From assembly GCA_027307235.1 (NCBI GenBank), contig DAHUXH010000013.1, positions 280,717 through 344,716 on the forward strand: a DNA stretch of 64,000 nt, written 5' to 3'. Below, one piece after another: positions 20,697-30,300 of this stretch. Numbering within the stretch: position 1 is the stretch's first letter; the number at the start of each line of letters is the position of its first letter. Origin of the DNA: Vulcanimicrobiota bacterium (GTDB taxonomy: Bacteria; Vulcanimicrobiota; Vulcanimicrobiia; Vulcanimicrobiales; Vulcanimicrobiaceae). Under the pieces are notes generated by a model that worked only from the letters and a program-made list of their open reading frames with translations, was not told the DNA's origin and ran no database searches. The translations under genes were made by a program, and so were the position numbers.

Positions 20697-23326
20697 TTCG
20701 GCCGGTAACGTCCGACGGGCAGATCGAAACTGGCGGCGCTTTTGCGCCGATTGCCCGGCCGCGCGTGAGTGCGCGGATCGCCGCCGCAGCCCGCGAACGC
20801 ATCACCCTGATCGCGGCTCCCGCGGGATTCGGCAAGACGGTCGCGCTGCGCGCATTCTTGGAGACGTACGCCGGTCCGGTCGCGCGCTTTGACGTGCGCG
20901 CCGAGCACGCGACACTGCTCGCATTCTTGCGCGGTTTCTCGCTCGCTCTCGCGCCGATCGCACCCGATCTCGTTCCGACGCTGCCTTCCGCGTACGAGCG
21001 CTGCTCGTCGGGCCTTGATGCGGTAGATGATTTGGCGAGTTGGATGGATGCCCACCTCGCGTCGTTCAACGGGATGATCGCGATCGACGATCTCCACCGA
21101 ACCGACGGCGCCGACGGCGATGTGTCCGCCTTTCTCGCCGCGTTGATCGATCGCACCAAGATGCACATCCGATGGATCGTGGCGACGCGCAACTCGTTCG
21201 AATTGCCGGTGGCAACTTGGCTTGCGTACGCCGACATGGACATGACCATCGATGAACGTGATCTGGCGTTCACCCTCGACGAAGCGCGTTTGGCGGCGAA
21301 GGCCTCGAAGCTATCGGTACGCGACGAAGAGCTTTCCGCAATTCTGAAGTTGACCGAGGGCTGGCCGTTCGCACTCAGTTTCGCGCTGCGTTGGACGACG
21401 CGCTCGGTCGATTTGGAGAACGTGTCGGCAAACACGCGCGAGCTGGTCTACGCGTATCTCGCCGAGCAGGTCTATCGCGCGCTAACCGAAGAGGAAAGCG
21501 CATTGCTGGCGGTTGCGGCGCTTCTTCCCGAGATCGACGTGAACGTCCTGAGGCATGCCGGGTTCAATCATGCCATCGAAATCATCGACGCATTGCGTCG
21601 CCGCGTGTCGTTCGTGTACGCCGAGGGCAACGGAATCTTCCGCTGTCACGATCTCTTCCGCGATTTCATCATCGACCGCAACGAGCGCAAAGGCTCGGAG
21701 CACTTCGAAGCCTTGCAGATTCGCGCCGCCCGTGCGCTAGAGGCGTCCGGCGCGCCGCTGGCGGCGCTGTTGTTGTTCACGCATGCGCGCGCGCTCGACG
21801 ACGTGATGCGGCTGCTCGAACGGGATGGCGTCGCCGCCATCGACCGCGGCGAAGCCGACGTCATCGCCGGCGCGCTGGATCTGTTCGATCAGAAGCACGA
21901 CAGTCTGCCGCCGATCGTTGCGTTTCTCAAAGGACTGGTCGCGTCACTGCGCGGCGCGAGCGATCAAGGGCGTGCGTTGCTGAAGAAGGCGTTCGAGAAA
22001 GCGGCGCAGCCGCAACTGCGCGTGCGGATCGCAACGCGCTTGGCGATGATCGACGTCACCGCCGGCCGTGAGGTGGAAGCCGCCGTGCTGGCGGCGCTCG
22101 ACGCGCCCTGCGACGACCTCGACCTTTCCGGCGAGGCGATTGCCGCGAAAGCGGCGGCATTGGCGCGTCAGCGCGAGTCGGCAGGTTCCCAAGCGGCCAT
22201 CGCTCGCGCGCTCGAGGTGTCGGCAGAACTCGAAGGCGACGACGTACGCGCACGCATCTTGGAAAAATGTTCGTTGGCCGCGATGGACTGCGGCGACATC
22301 GAGCAGTCCTACGATCTCGGCAAACGCGCGGCGGAGTTTGCGACTTCCTCCAAACAGTACAGCGTCGCGAGCAAGGCGTACATTTTGGTCGGCATCGCCG
22401 AGACCACGCTGCGGGATGACGTGCACAAGTATGTCGACTGGTGCGAAGCCGCATTGAAAGCGGCCCGGTTGGCGGGCGATGCGTTCGACGTTCAAGCGAC
22501 GCTGATCGGTCTTGGCAACGCGATGCTGCGGCTGGGCGATCTCACGCGCGCGGTGGAGATTGCGGGGCAGCTCGCCGCGCTGCGATTGCACCCGGTCATC
22601 CGTTCGATCTATTTTCCGGTCCTGGGCGGACTGATCGCGGGCTGGGACAGTCGCTATCGTGATTCGCATCTCGCGCTCAACTCGGTGTGGCAGCGTCTCC
22701 CGCTCTGCGAGGATCGGGCGCAGACCGCAGCCATCTGCGCTTTGATGTTCGCGCTCGACGAACGATCCGATGAAGCCAAGGCCACCGTGGCGGCGGCTCT
22801 CGCCGAGATCGAGGCCGCGGTCTCACCCTACCAGCACAATCGGCGCAGTCTCGTCGTCGCGGTCGCCTTCTGCGCCCTCGCGGAGTTCGCCGACGGCCGC
22901 AAGACCTCGGCGAATCGGCTTCTAGGCCGGCTGGGACGTTTCGATGACGCCGTCGCGCGGGCCATCCGAAGCGCCGTCGGCGAGGCCTGTGAATACCCGA
23001 TGCGGGCCGTTCACGACGCGGCCGAGGGTGCGAACGCTTTCGAGACCCTCGCAGACGAGGGCTACGGCGGCATCGGTCGACTGATCGCCTTGGTCGCGGC
23101 CAAGTTCATGGACGAAGAACCGGTGACCAGCACGACCTTGACTCCCTCCGAACTCGCGGTGCTCCGGGATGTCGCCAACGGGGCCAGTCCCAAGCAAATC
23201 GCGATCCGGACCGGCCGCAGCTTGACCACGGTGCAGACCCAGATCCAGAAGGCGATGGTGAAACTCGGGTGCCACAGCCGCACCGAGGCGGTGGCGACCG
23301 CTCGCCGGCTCGGCATGCTGGTGTAA
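20693..23326 (+). CDS. MalT-like ATPase regulator with C-terminal LuxR helix-turn-helix
   Basis: The 877-residue protein has a P-loop (ITLIAAPAGFGKTVALRAFL, about residues 35-54), Walker B MIAIDDLHRTDGADGD, a winged-helix region (RELVYAYLAEQVYRALTEEE) and helical repeats through about residue 790. A LuxR HTH follows (TPSELAVLRDVANGASPKQI, then RTGRSLTTVQTQIQKAMVKL and GCHSRTEAVATARRLGML). MalT-type proteins bind a ligand in the repeat region and ATP in the P-loop domain. GTG 20693 overlaps the upstream stop, and an AGGGGGGGA stretch serves as ribosome site. Four bases after its stop lies a perfect dyad, then a 22-residue peptide gene. Confidence 0.9.
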   Translation: MIRPVTSDGQIETGGAFAPIARPRVSARIAAAARERITLIAAPAGFGKTVALRAFLETYAGPVARFDVRAEHATLLAFLRGFSLALAPIAPDLVPTLPSAYERCSSGLDAVDDLASWMDAHLASFNGMIAIDDLHRTDGADGDVSAFLAALIDRTKMHIRWIVATRNSFELPVATWLAYADMDMTIDERDLAFTLDEARLAAKASKLSVRDEELSAILKLTEGWPFALSFALRWTTRSVDLENVSANTRELVYAYLAEQVYRALTEEESALLAVAALLPEIDVNVLRHAGFNHAIEIIDALRRRVSFVYAEGNGIFRCHDLFRDFIIDRNERKGSEHFEALQIRAARALEASGAPLAALLLFTHARALDDVMRLLERDGVAAIDRGEADVIAGALDLFDQKHDSLPPIVAFLKGLVASLRGASDQGRALLKKAFEKAAQPQLRVRIATRLAMIDVTAGREVEAAVLAALDAPCDDLDLSGEAIAAKAAALARQRESAGSQAAIARALEVSAELEGDDVRARILEKCSLAAMDCGDIEQSYDLGKRAAEFATSSKQYSVASKAYILVGIAETTLRDDVHKYVDWCEAALKAARLAGDAFDVQATLIGLGNAMLRLGDLTRAVEIAGQLAALRLHPVIRSIYFPVLGGLIAGWDSRYRDSHLALNSVWQRLPLCEDRAQTAAICALMFALDERSDEAKATVAAALAEIEAAVSPYQHNRRSLVVAVAFCALAEFADGRKTSANRLLGRLGRFDDAVARAIRSAVGEACEYPMRAVHDAAEGANAFETLADEGYGGIGRLIALVAAKFMDEEPVTSTTLTPSELAVLRDVANGASPKQIAIRTGRSLTTVQTQIQKAMVKLGCHSRTEAVATARRLGMLV

Positions 23327-23330
23327 AACC

Positions 23331-23348
23331 GTACTGAATTTTCAGTAC
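23331..23348. promoter_or_regulatory. Perfect dyad upstream of the 22-residue peptide gene
   Basis: GTACTGAA-TT-TTCAGTAC has 8-bp perfect arms, 4 nt after the LuxR stop and 67 nt before the peptide start. It has no T-run, so it is more likely an operator than a terminator. Its place beside a LuxR regulator gene matches the dyad at 2980-2999, although the sequence differs. Confidence 0.5.
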
Positions 23349-23415
23349 AGACCGGCTCCCCCCTCGGGCGGTACGCTTACACCAAGCCACCACCGCCACT
23401 CTAAGGGAGCCTCAC

Positions 23416-23484
23416 ATGTCACTCGTCCTCGCCCTCCTCGCCCTCGCAGCCGCCGGTATCGTCTTTCCGCCCACGGGCGGGTAG
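23416..23484 (+). CDS. 22-residue hydrophobic peptide
   Basis: The ORF encodes MSLVLALLALAAAGIV followed by FPPTGG. A strong GGGAG ends 6 nt before the ATG, and the stop lies 5 nt before the HD-GYP start, so it is translated and co-transcribed with that gene. The first 16 residues are a membrane or signal-like stretch, and the last six could be a mature tail. It is too short for ordinary gene callers. No known family is recognised. Confidence 0.65.
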   Translation: MSLVLALLALAAAGIVFPPTGG

Positions 23485-23489
23485 CTGTC

Positions 23490-24473
23490 ATGGCCATCCG
23501 TTCAGCAAGTGAGTTGGGTTCGGCCCTCGCGGGCCGCCTCGCCGCCATCGTGCAGGCGGCGCGGACCGACCTCGCGCCCACCACCGACGAGTCCGTGGAA
23601 GCGGAACTGTCATCCCTCTCCGATCGCCTGTGCATGTCGCTGACTTTCTCGCGGCCGATCGGTTTGGAATCGTGGGCGCGCGCCACCGCTGAACGCCGCG
23701 GAAAGATCGAAGCGACGGCTATCGTCGGCGCCGTCGTCCGCGCCATCTTGAACCTCTCATCGTCCTATCAGGTCGAGAGCCGGCAACTCGTCGCGGCGCT
23801 CGAACCCTTCATCGCCGTCATCGATGCGGCGATGCACCCGAACCGTCACCTGGAGACGCGCGACGATCACGGCGCGGCAGCGGCCGTCGTTGACGCGCTC
23901 GTCTCCGTAGTGCAGGAGCGCGACGCGCTGACCGGCTGTCATTCTCGTGCAACCGCTGAATGGGCACGCCGGCTCTGTACCGTCCTCGGCCTCTCACCCG
24001 AAACGACGGAGTTCGTCGAGCGCTGCGCGATCTTGCACGACCTCGGCAAGATCGCCACGCCCGACGACATTTTGCAGAAACCCGCTGAATTGAGTTCATC
24101 GGAGTGGAGCGTCATGCGCGATCACTCCGCCGCCGGACAGCGGATTCTTGAGCGCATTCCGTCCCTGCATCGCTGCGCGATCGTCGTCCGCGCGCATCAT
24201 GAAAGCTTCGACGGAACCGGTTACCCCGATGGACTTCGGGGCGTGAACATCCCCCTTGAAGCACGCATCATCGCGGTGGCGGATGCCTTCCATGCGATGA
24301 TCAGCGAGCGCCCGCACCGCCGTGCCATGGCTCCGCGAACCGCGCTGGAGATCATCGCGGCCGGCGCCGGCAAACAATGGGATCCCGACGTCTGCGCCGC
24401 ATTGGCGAGCATGCTGATACACGCCGACGAAACGCCTGCCGACGTCCGTCCGGTCACGATTTCCTATGCCTAA
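23490..24473 (+). CDS. HD-GYP domain phosphodiesterase
   Basis: The 327-residue protein has an N-terminal helical region (about 1-140) without a recognised sensor, then a complete HD-GYP domain. The HD pair is at His183-Asp184 (CAILHDLGKIATPDDIL) and the GYP triad at about 244-246 (DGTGYPDGLRG). Closing helices include IIAVADAFHAMISERPHRRA. Active HD-GYP enzymes hydrolyse cyclic dinucleotides, chiefly c-di-GMP. The gene follows the 22-residue peptide by 5 nt. Confidence 0.9.
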   Translation: MAIRSASELGSALAGRLAAIVQAARTDLAPTTDESVEAELSSLSDRLCMSLTFSRPIGLESWARATAERRGKIEATAIVGAVVRAILNLSSSYQVESRQLVAALEPFIAVIDAAMHPNRHLETRDDHGAAAAVVDALVSVVQERDALTGCHSRATAEWARRLCTVLGLSPETTEFVERCAILHDLGKIATPDDILQKPAELSSSEWSVMRDHSAAGQRILERIPSLHRCAIVVRAHHESFDGTGYPDGLRGVNIPLEARIIAVADAFHAMISERPHRRAMAPRTALEIIAAGAGKQWDPDVCAALASMLIHADETPADVRPVTISYA

Positions 24474-24514
24474 CGCCAGAACGGCATAGGAGAGCCCGAA
24501 ACCGGGGGTGGGCA

Positions 24515-24547
24515 AAAAGGCGCCGCGCGATCGGCGCCTTTTAATTT
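24515..24547 (+). terminator. Rho-independent terminator after the HD-GYP gene
   Basis: An 11-bp stem (AAAAGGCGCCG / CGGCGCCTTTT) with a CGCGAT loop is followed by AATTT. It ends the operon that begins at 16304 or 20693. Confidence 0.88.
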
Positions 24548-24595
24548 CCCCGGCTGTGCCGGCCAGTTGGCACCCGACGCCTTCATACTGGCTGC

Positions 24596-24976
24596 ATGAT
24601 GAATCTTTTGATCGGTCCAGGTCTCGTGCTGGAGGGCGGTCACGCGCGTGCCGTCAGGGTGCATGCGCAGATGGCGGCCGGGAGCAGATCACCCGAAAGC
24701 GCGGTCGCCATCGACGACGGCGCTGCGATGACCGTGGTCGCGCCGGCGCTTGACTCGGCGCGCTTTCGCGAACTCATCGGCCCGTCCGCCGGCGGCGACC
24801 TGAGCCGGCTGTTCGCGGAAGTGGCGCGGGCGAGCGGGGTTGCTCGGGTCGATGTCTTTACCGATCGTTTACTCGAAGAGCGAGTGATCGCTGACCTTGT
24901 CCTTGGCGGTATCGAGATCGTTTCGCGACCCGCGCGCGAGATCGAGGCGGTCGCGGTCGTCGCCGCCGATTCGTAG
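24596..24976 (+). CDS. Hypothetical protein
   Basis: The 126-residue protein begins MMNLLIGPGLVLEGGHARAV. It is Ala/Val-rich with alternating short strands and helices, and no membrane span or motif is recognised. It sits alone between a terminator and the two-component genes. No ribosome site is clear, and either of two adjacent ATG codons may be used. Confidence 0.5.
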   Translation: MMNLLIGPGLVLEGGHARAVRVHAQMAAGSRSPESAVAIDDGAAMTVVAPALDSARFRELIGPSAGGDLSRLFAEVARASGVARVDVFTDRLLEERVIADLVLGGIEIVSRPAREIEAVAVVAADS

Positions 24977-25014
24977 CGAAATCACAGGGTCTTCGCGCAT
25001 GATTGGGCGTAGCA

Positions 25015-25707
25015 ATGGACGCCATGCTTCATGCCAAGATCGCGGTGATCGACGACGATCGCTTTGTGCGCGAGATGCTCGAACTCGGCCTCTCGCGCGA
25101 GGGCTTTGAAGTTCGCGCGGCCGCCGACGGACAGGCAGCGCTGGGCCTCGTTCGCGAGTGGAACCCCGAGGCGATCGTGCTCGACGTTATGCTTCCGAAG
25201 ATCGACGGCTTCGCCTTGCTGCCCATGCTGCGCGAGATCACCCAGGCGCCGATTCTCATGCTGACCGCCAAGGGCGAGACCAGCGACAAAGTGACCGGGC
25301 TCGCCGCCGGGGCCGACGACTACTTGGTTAAGCCGTTCGTCTTCGAAGAACTGCTCGCGCGGCTGCAAGCTAAGCTCCGGCGTCCGCAGCTCATCGAAGA
25401 GAACGCGCTGCGCTGGCGTGATCTGACGCTCGACCCAGTCGCGCGCGAAGTGACGCGCGGCAAGGAGCGGATCGACCTGACGCAGCGTGAGTTCGATCTG
25501 CTCGAAGTGCTGATGCGCGATCCGCGCCGCGTTTTTTCCAAGGACCATCTGCTCGAATTGGTGTGGGGGCACGATTTCGACGGCGGGCCGAACATCGTCG
25601 AGACCTACATCTCGTACCTGCGCGCGAAGCTGGACAAGCCGGACATGTCGGCATCGATTATCCGGACGGTCCGCGGCGTCGGTTACGGCGTCGCACCGGA
25701 GCGATGA
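25015..25707 (+). CDS. OmpR/PhoB-family response regulator
   Basis: The 230-residue protein has a receiver domain with the DDD acidic cluster (IAVIDDDRFVREML), phospho-acceptor Asp57 in IVLDVMLPKIDGF, and Thr and Lys in LMLTAKGE and DYLVKPF. A winged-helix DNA-binding domain follows (IDLTQREFDLLEVLMRDPRR through RTVRGVGYGVAPER). The start at ATG 25015 is chosen over TTG 25003 and ATG 25024, but no strong ribosome site decides it. It overlaps the sensor kinase gene (ATGATGA), so the two form a pair. Confidence 0.93.
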   Translation: MDAMLHAKIAVIDDDRFVREMLELGLSREGFEVRAAADGQAALGLVREWNPEAIVLDVMLPKIDGFALLPMLREITQAPILMLTAKGETSDKVTGLAAGADDYLVKPFVFEELLARLQAKLRRPQLIEENALRWRDLTLDPVAREVTRGKERIDLTQREFDLLEVLMRDPRRVFSKDHLLELVWGHDFDGGPNIVETYISYLRAKLDKPDMSASIIRTVRGVGYGVAPER

Positions 25708-27161
25708 TGCGCCGCACCGTTGCCGCGCGACTCGCAGCTCTCTATGCGACCATGCTCGGTATCACCGTGATCGTCGTGATTCTCGCGTCGTCGGCGGCGC
25801 TTGTCGTCGAGCTGGGAAACTTCACCGGTGACATCGCGGTGGCAAAACATGAGGAAGCGCGCGCGTTAGCCGATCTTGCGCACGATCGCGGACAGTCGCT
25901 GGCGTCGATCGGGCCGCAGATCGTCTCGCGTTTGTCCGACAGCGGTCTGCGCGTCGCGGTCTACGACGAACACGGAACATTCCTCGCCGGCGATAGCGGC
26001 GTGCATCCGCCGTTGCTCGATCAAGTGCTCAAAGGCGACGTCAAGCTCATCAACGACGGGAGCGGGCGCCTTTCGGTCACTGCACCGCCCTCGCCGGCAT
26101 CACCGGATCAAACGCCGGGTTCGGCGCGCGTCGTGTACGAACGCATCGGCAGCGGCGACAACCAGTTGCGCCCGATTCCCTTCTCCCTCACGCGTGTCGC
26201 CGGCGGATACGTCGCGTTCGCGCCGTCGATCACCGGCTTTCTCGCGTCGATGCTGCCGTATTGGCGCGTCGTGGTGACGATCGCTATTGTCGCCATCCTG
26301 CTCTCTTGGCTGGTCGGCGCACTGGTCGCACGTCAGGCACTCGCGCCGATCAATGAGATCGTGGTTGCGCTACGCGCGCTTGCCGACGGCGACTTCGCGA
26401 AGCGCACCTTCGCGTTCGGCGGTCGCGACGAGATCGGTGTCCTCACCTCGGCCTACAACGCTGCCGCAACCGGCGTCGCGGCAGCGATGGAAGAACGCCG
26501 CAGCACTGAGGAGCGCATGCGCCGATTCGTCGCCGACGCAGGCCATGAACTGCGCACCCCGCTCACCGTAATCGGCGGCTATATCGACGTACTGCGCCGC
26601 GGCGCGGTCGACGAGCCGAAGATCGCGCGACAGATTCTCGGCACGATGGGCCTCGAAAAAGAGCACATGCGCGGGCTCATCGATCGCCTCGTGCGTTTGG
26701 CGCGGATGGACACCGACGAGCCGCCCACGATTGAAGCGATCGACGTTCCCGACCTGCTGCGCCGCCAGTGCGAAGCTGCCCGCCGGGTCGACGACGACGT
26801 CGCCATCGACTTTAGCGCCGACGGCGCAACGACGGTGCGGGCCGATCGCAGCGAGCTTTCCGAAGCTTTGTGGAACGTCATCGAAAATTCGCTAAAGTAC
26901 GCGCCGCAAGCACCGATTCATCTGCGTGCCGCGCAATGTGGCGGGCGCACGGTCATCAGCATTCACGACGAAGGTCCGGGGATGACCGAAGTCGAGCGTC
27001 TGCATGCGTTCGAACGCTTTTACCGCGGTGACCGCCGCGGCGAGATCGCCGGCAGCGGGCTTGGACTTGCTATTGCCAAACGCGCGGTCGAACGAGCCGG
27101 TGGCACGATCGAACTTGAAAGCGCGCCGGGTCACGGCACCACCGTCACCATCGCCATTTAG
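25704..27161 (+). CDS. Two-component sensor histidine kinase
   Basis: The 485-residue kinase has a first membrane span (LYATMLGITVIVVILASSAA), a periplasmic sensor domain (about 40-190) and a second span (VVTIAIVAILLSWLVGALVA). A HAMP linker, the H-box RRFVADAGHELRTPLTVIGG (His281) and the ATPase N, G1 and G2 boxes (NVIENSLKYA, DEGPGM and GSGLGLAI) follow. The signal is unknown. Its partner is the overlapping upstream response regulator. The stop codon abuts the first copy of a hairpin repeat. Confidence 0.93.
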   Translation: MMRRTVAARLAALYATMLGITVIVVILASSAALVVELGNFTGDIAVAKHEEARALADLAHDRGQSLASIGPQIVSRLSDSGLRVAVYDEHGTFLAGDSGVHPPLLDQVLKGDVKLINDGSGRLSVTAPPSPASPDQTPGSARVVYERIGSGDNQLRPIPFSLTRVAGGYVAFAPSITGFLASMLPYWRVVVTIAIVAILLSWLVGALVARQALAPINEIVVALRALADGDFAKRTFAFGGRDEIGVLTSAYNAAATGVAAAMEERRSTEERMRRFVADAGHELRTPLTVIGGYIDVLRRGAVDEPKIARQILGTMGLEKEHMRGLIDRLVRLARMDTDEPPTIEAIDVPDLLRRQCEAARRVDDDVAIDFSADGATTVRADRSELSEALWNVIENSLKYAPQAPIHLRAAQCGGRTVISIHDEGPGMTEVERLHAFERFYRGDRRGEIAGSGLGLAIAKRAVERAGGTIELESAPGHGTTVTIAI

Positions 27162-27315
27162 GGAAGTCGTGATTTCCGCCAGGCCTTCGTTGCGGAAAGA
27201 CCCGTGTACCGAAGGGAAGTCGTGATTCCCGCCAGGCCTTCGTTGCGGGAAGACTCGTGTACCGTAGTACACTTCGTCTTTCCGCGCCTCGGCCTGGCGA
27301 AAATCACGGCTTCCC
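27161..27315. repeat. Gene-end hairpin element copy R1, with duplicated left arm
   Basis: The left half (27161-27213) is repeated in tandem at 27214-27266 (49 of 53 bases the same). The second copy pairs with a right half ending at 27315. The centre is GTGTAC-CGTA-GTACAC, and the inner stem is GCGGGAAGAC / GTCTTTCCGC. The outer arm GGGAAGTCGTGATT pairs with AATCACGGCTTCCC with one wobble. It begins at the last base of the sensor kinase stop codon. Short tandem copies of GGCTTCCCTTGG follow. Confidence 0.8.
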
Positions 27316-27377
27316 TTGGGTCTCAGGCTTCCCTTGGTCTCAGAGGTTTCTCAAGGGGTGAGTGCATTATTTTTCTT

Positions 27378-30300
27378 ATGATTCGGCGATGGGTTGTTGG
27401 GGTTTTTGCTGTCCTGCTGGGGTTGTCGCAGGTTTTCGTTGGGCCGGCTTCGGCGCAGACGAGTGATGCCGGTGTGATCCGGATCGTCGTCGTCGATGCG
27501 GCGACACAGAAGCCGGTCAATCTGGCGCGCGTCTTGCTCGACGGGCCGGTGATCACCAGCGAATTCACCGGGAACGACGGACGCTCGGCATTTACCGAGG
27601 TCCCCGACGGGATCTATCGCGCGCGAATCTTCAAGAACGGGTATCAGAGCGCGACCACGACGTCGTTTGAAATCGTCTCCGGCAACTCGGTGACCATCAG
27701 CGTGACGCTGGCCCAATCGACGCAGCTCAAGACCATCGCCATCGTGAGCGCACGTTCCACCGCGACTGTGTCGGCGACGTCAATCACCAACGATTCCCCG
27801 CAGCGCAAGCTCTCGACCGACCTTGCCGATGCGTTGAACAAACTCTCGGGCGTGAGCGTCGCCACTGCAAGCGACGACTCCGATGCCTCGCAGACGATCT
27901 CGCTTGAAGGCCATGACGCGAGCCAAACGCAGCTCTCGCTCGACGGCATTCCGCTCAACGCGCCGGGCGCGGCCGGCGATCTGCGATCGTTCGCGACCGA
28001 CCTGTTCTCGGGGGCGTCCGTGCGCAACGGACCGCAAGCCGGCGGCTTGGGCGGCGGCGTTAACTTCTCGACGGTGGAACCGACCCTCTCATGGACGGGA
28101 AGCACGACGATCGGCGTGGCGAGCAACGGCAAATCGAACGATGCGTTCTCTGAGAGCGGTTCGTTCGGGAAGGTCGGAATCGCGCTCATGCACACCGACC
28201 GCACCAATACGAGTCTGCTCGACGGCATGCGGTTTCTCGATGCGAGCGGACTCGACTATTCGCACGACGGCGACGCCTACTTCGGCGGCAATCTCGCGAA
28301 GCTGCGCTGGAACGCCGGCGACGCACAAACGCTGAACTTCATGTATCTGGGATCCGTGCGCAACATCGCACTGTCATGCACGCGCCTGGTGAACTCGATC
28401 CCGTGCGGTTTCGGACCGAATAATTTCGCCACCGGCAACGTCTCGTTGATGTCGCTCTCCGACGACGCGCTGCTGGGTTCGACGGCCGTCCGCGGCTCGC
28501 TGTTTCGTAACGCGTCGACCAACGACCGTGACTTGCTCGATCGCTTCGTCAACGGTGTGGCGCAGCCGTCGGGCTTCAACGTGAATTCCGCGTCGACCGG
28601 CTATTCTCTGAGTGCGGAGTTGCCGGCGCGCGAGCGCCACACGATCTCGCTGCAACTTTCGGGAACGTCCACGTCGGTCGATACGCTGCCGCTGGTCGCG
28701 CAAAGCGTTCCGTTCGCAAATGGGCCGCAGCACAGCGGCTACGGCACCTTTCAGATCGTCGACACGATGCATTCCAACGCGAAGCTGTCGTTGACGGACA
28801 CGCTCGGCGGCAGTATCGCGACCAACTCCTCGGCCGGGCTGCTCGGCAGCGTCGGGATCGGCTGGCGGCCGACGTCGCACGACGCCTATTCAGCGTCCTA
28901 CTCGATCGGCGGCGTCGCGGCGCAGTTCCCGCGCGCGCAGATCCTGTCCGATCCGCAATCCTTGACATTCGATTGCAACGCCAACGTCGCGTTCGGCAAC
29001 GCGCCGGGAGATCAGGCGACCGCGACCTCGTCGACGTCGGCGCGGGCCGGCTATTCGCGCAGCTGGACGGGGGGCAATGTCTCGCTCTCGCTCTACCGGC
29101 AAACGCAAAACGGCGTGCTGCTGCCGGTTGAGGTCAACGCCACGCTGTTGGGCGGCGCGCTGCCCGTGGGCTATCTCGCGAGCGTACAGCAACTGTACAA
29201 CTCACCGGCGGGATGTAACGGAGCGCAGCCGTTCGGTCTGCAAAACCTATATTTCAACGAACAGATCGCCGGCGTTCGGCGCATCTACCAAGGCGGAAGC
29301 ATCAGCGGATTCTTCTCGCTGGGCAATCTGATCGCGCAGCCGTACATCAACGTAAATTCCACCTCGATCGCGAGCAGCGACCCGCGTATCGATAACCCGT
29401 TTTCGTTCGAATTGCCCAATGCCCAGGTGCCGAACGTGCCGCTCCACCGCGCGGGTGTGACCGTAGACTACAAAGCGCCGCGTTCATCGGTGGAATATCT
29501 CTTCGACGCGCAATACGTCGGAGCGAACAATCCTAACAACCTTCCGGCGTACACGACCTACGATGGCGCGATCAGCACGCTCTTCGCACGCGGTGCGCTG
29601 ACGTTTTCGGTGAACAACCTGAGCAACCGATTCGCCGGCATCTTCGCATCGCCGCAGAATCAGGTTCCTTACCAGACGGCCAACGGCACCTTGATCGCGA
29701 ACATCGCGCGGCCGCTCGCGCCGCGTTCGTACAACGTGAGCTACACGGTTCGCTTCGGGGCCGGCGCGGCAGCGCTCTCCGCCCCGTCGTTGCTCGCGCA
29801 GAACCGGCGTGGCGGCGGCGGTCCGCGCAACGCTCCGCTGCCGCTGCCCTCGACGCCGCCGGCTGACCCGCTCGCGCTGGTCGCGTCCGCACGGTGCGAC
29901 GCGAACGCGTCGGGGAAGGCCAAACCGGTTCTGGACGGGCTCAAAGCCTATGTCGCGCAGATCGAAGCGGCGAAGACGGGCACCGGCTACCCGGAGAGCA
30001 TGGCCGCGCCGCAGATCGGCGGCATCGCGGTCAGTTATCACAAGATGGGCGATTCCTACGCGCTCTCGATCGTCCCGAGCGACTTCACGATCTTACGCTC
30101 CCTGTTCCCATGCGTCGCGTTGCATCGTGCGACCGAAGATGACGTGAAGGCGCGCAACCTCTACGAGCCCAAGCAGGCCGCGTTCTTCCGTTTGGAAGTC
30201 GCGTTCATGCCGTCGGTCGGGCTGTACATCGTGCCGCGTCCGCCGCAGGCAGGCCAGGAGCAGTTTCGTATCTACGCGCTGCCGTCATCGCCGCCGGCAG

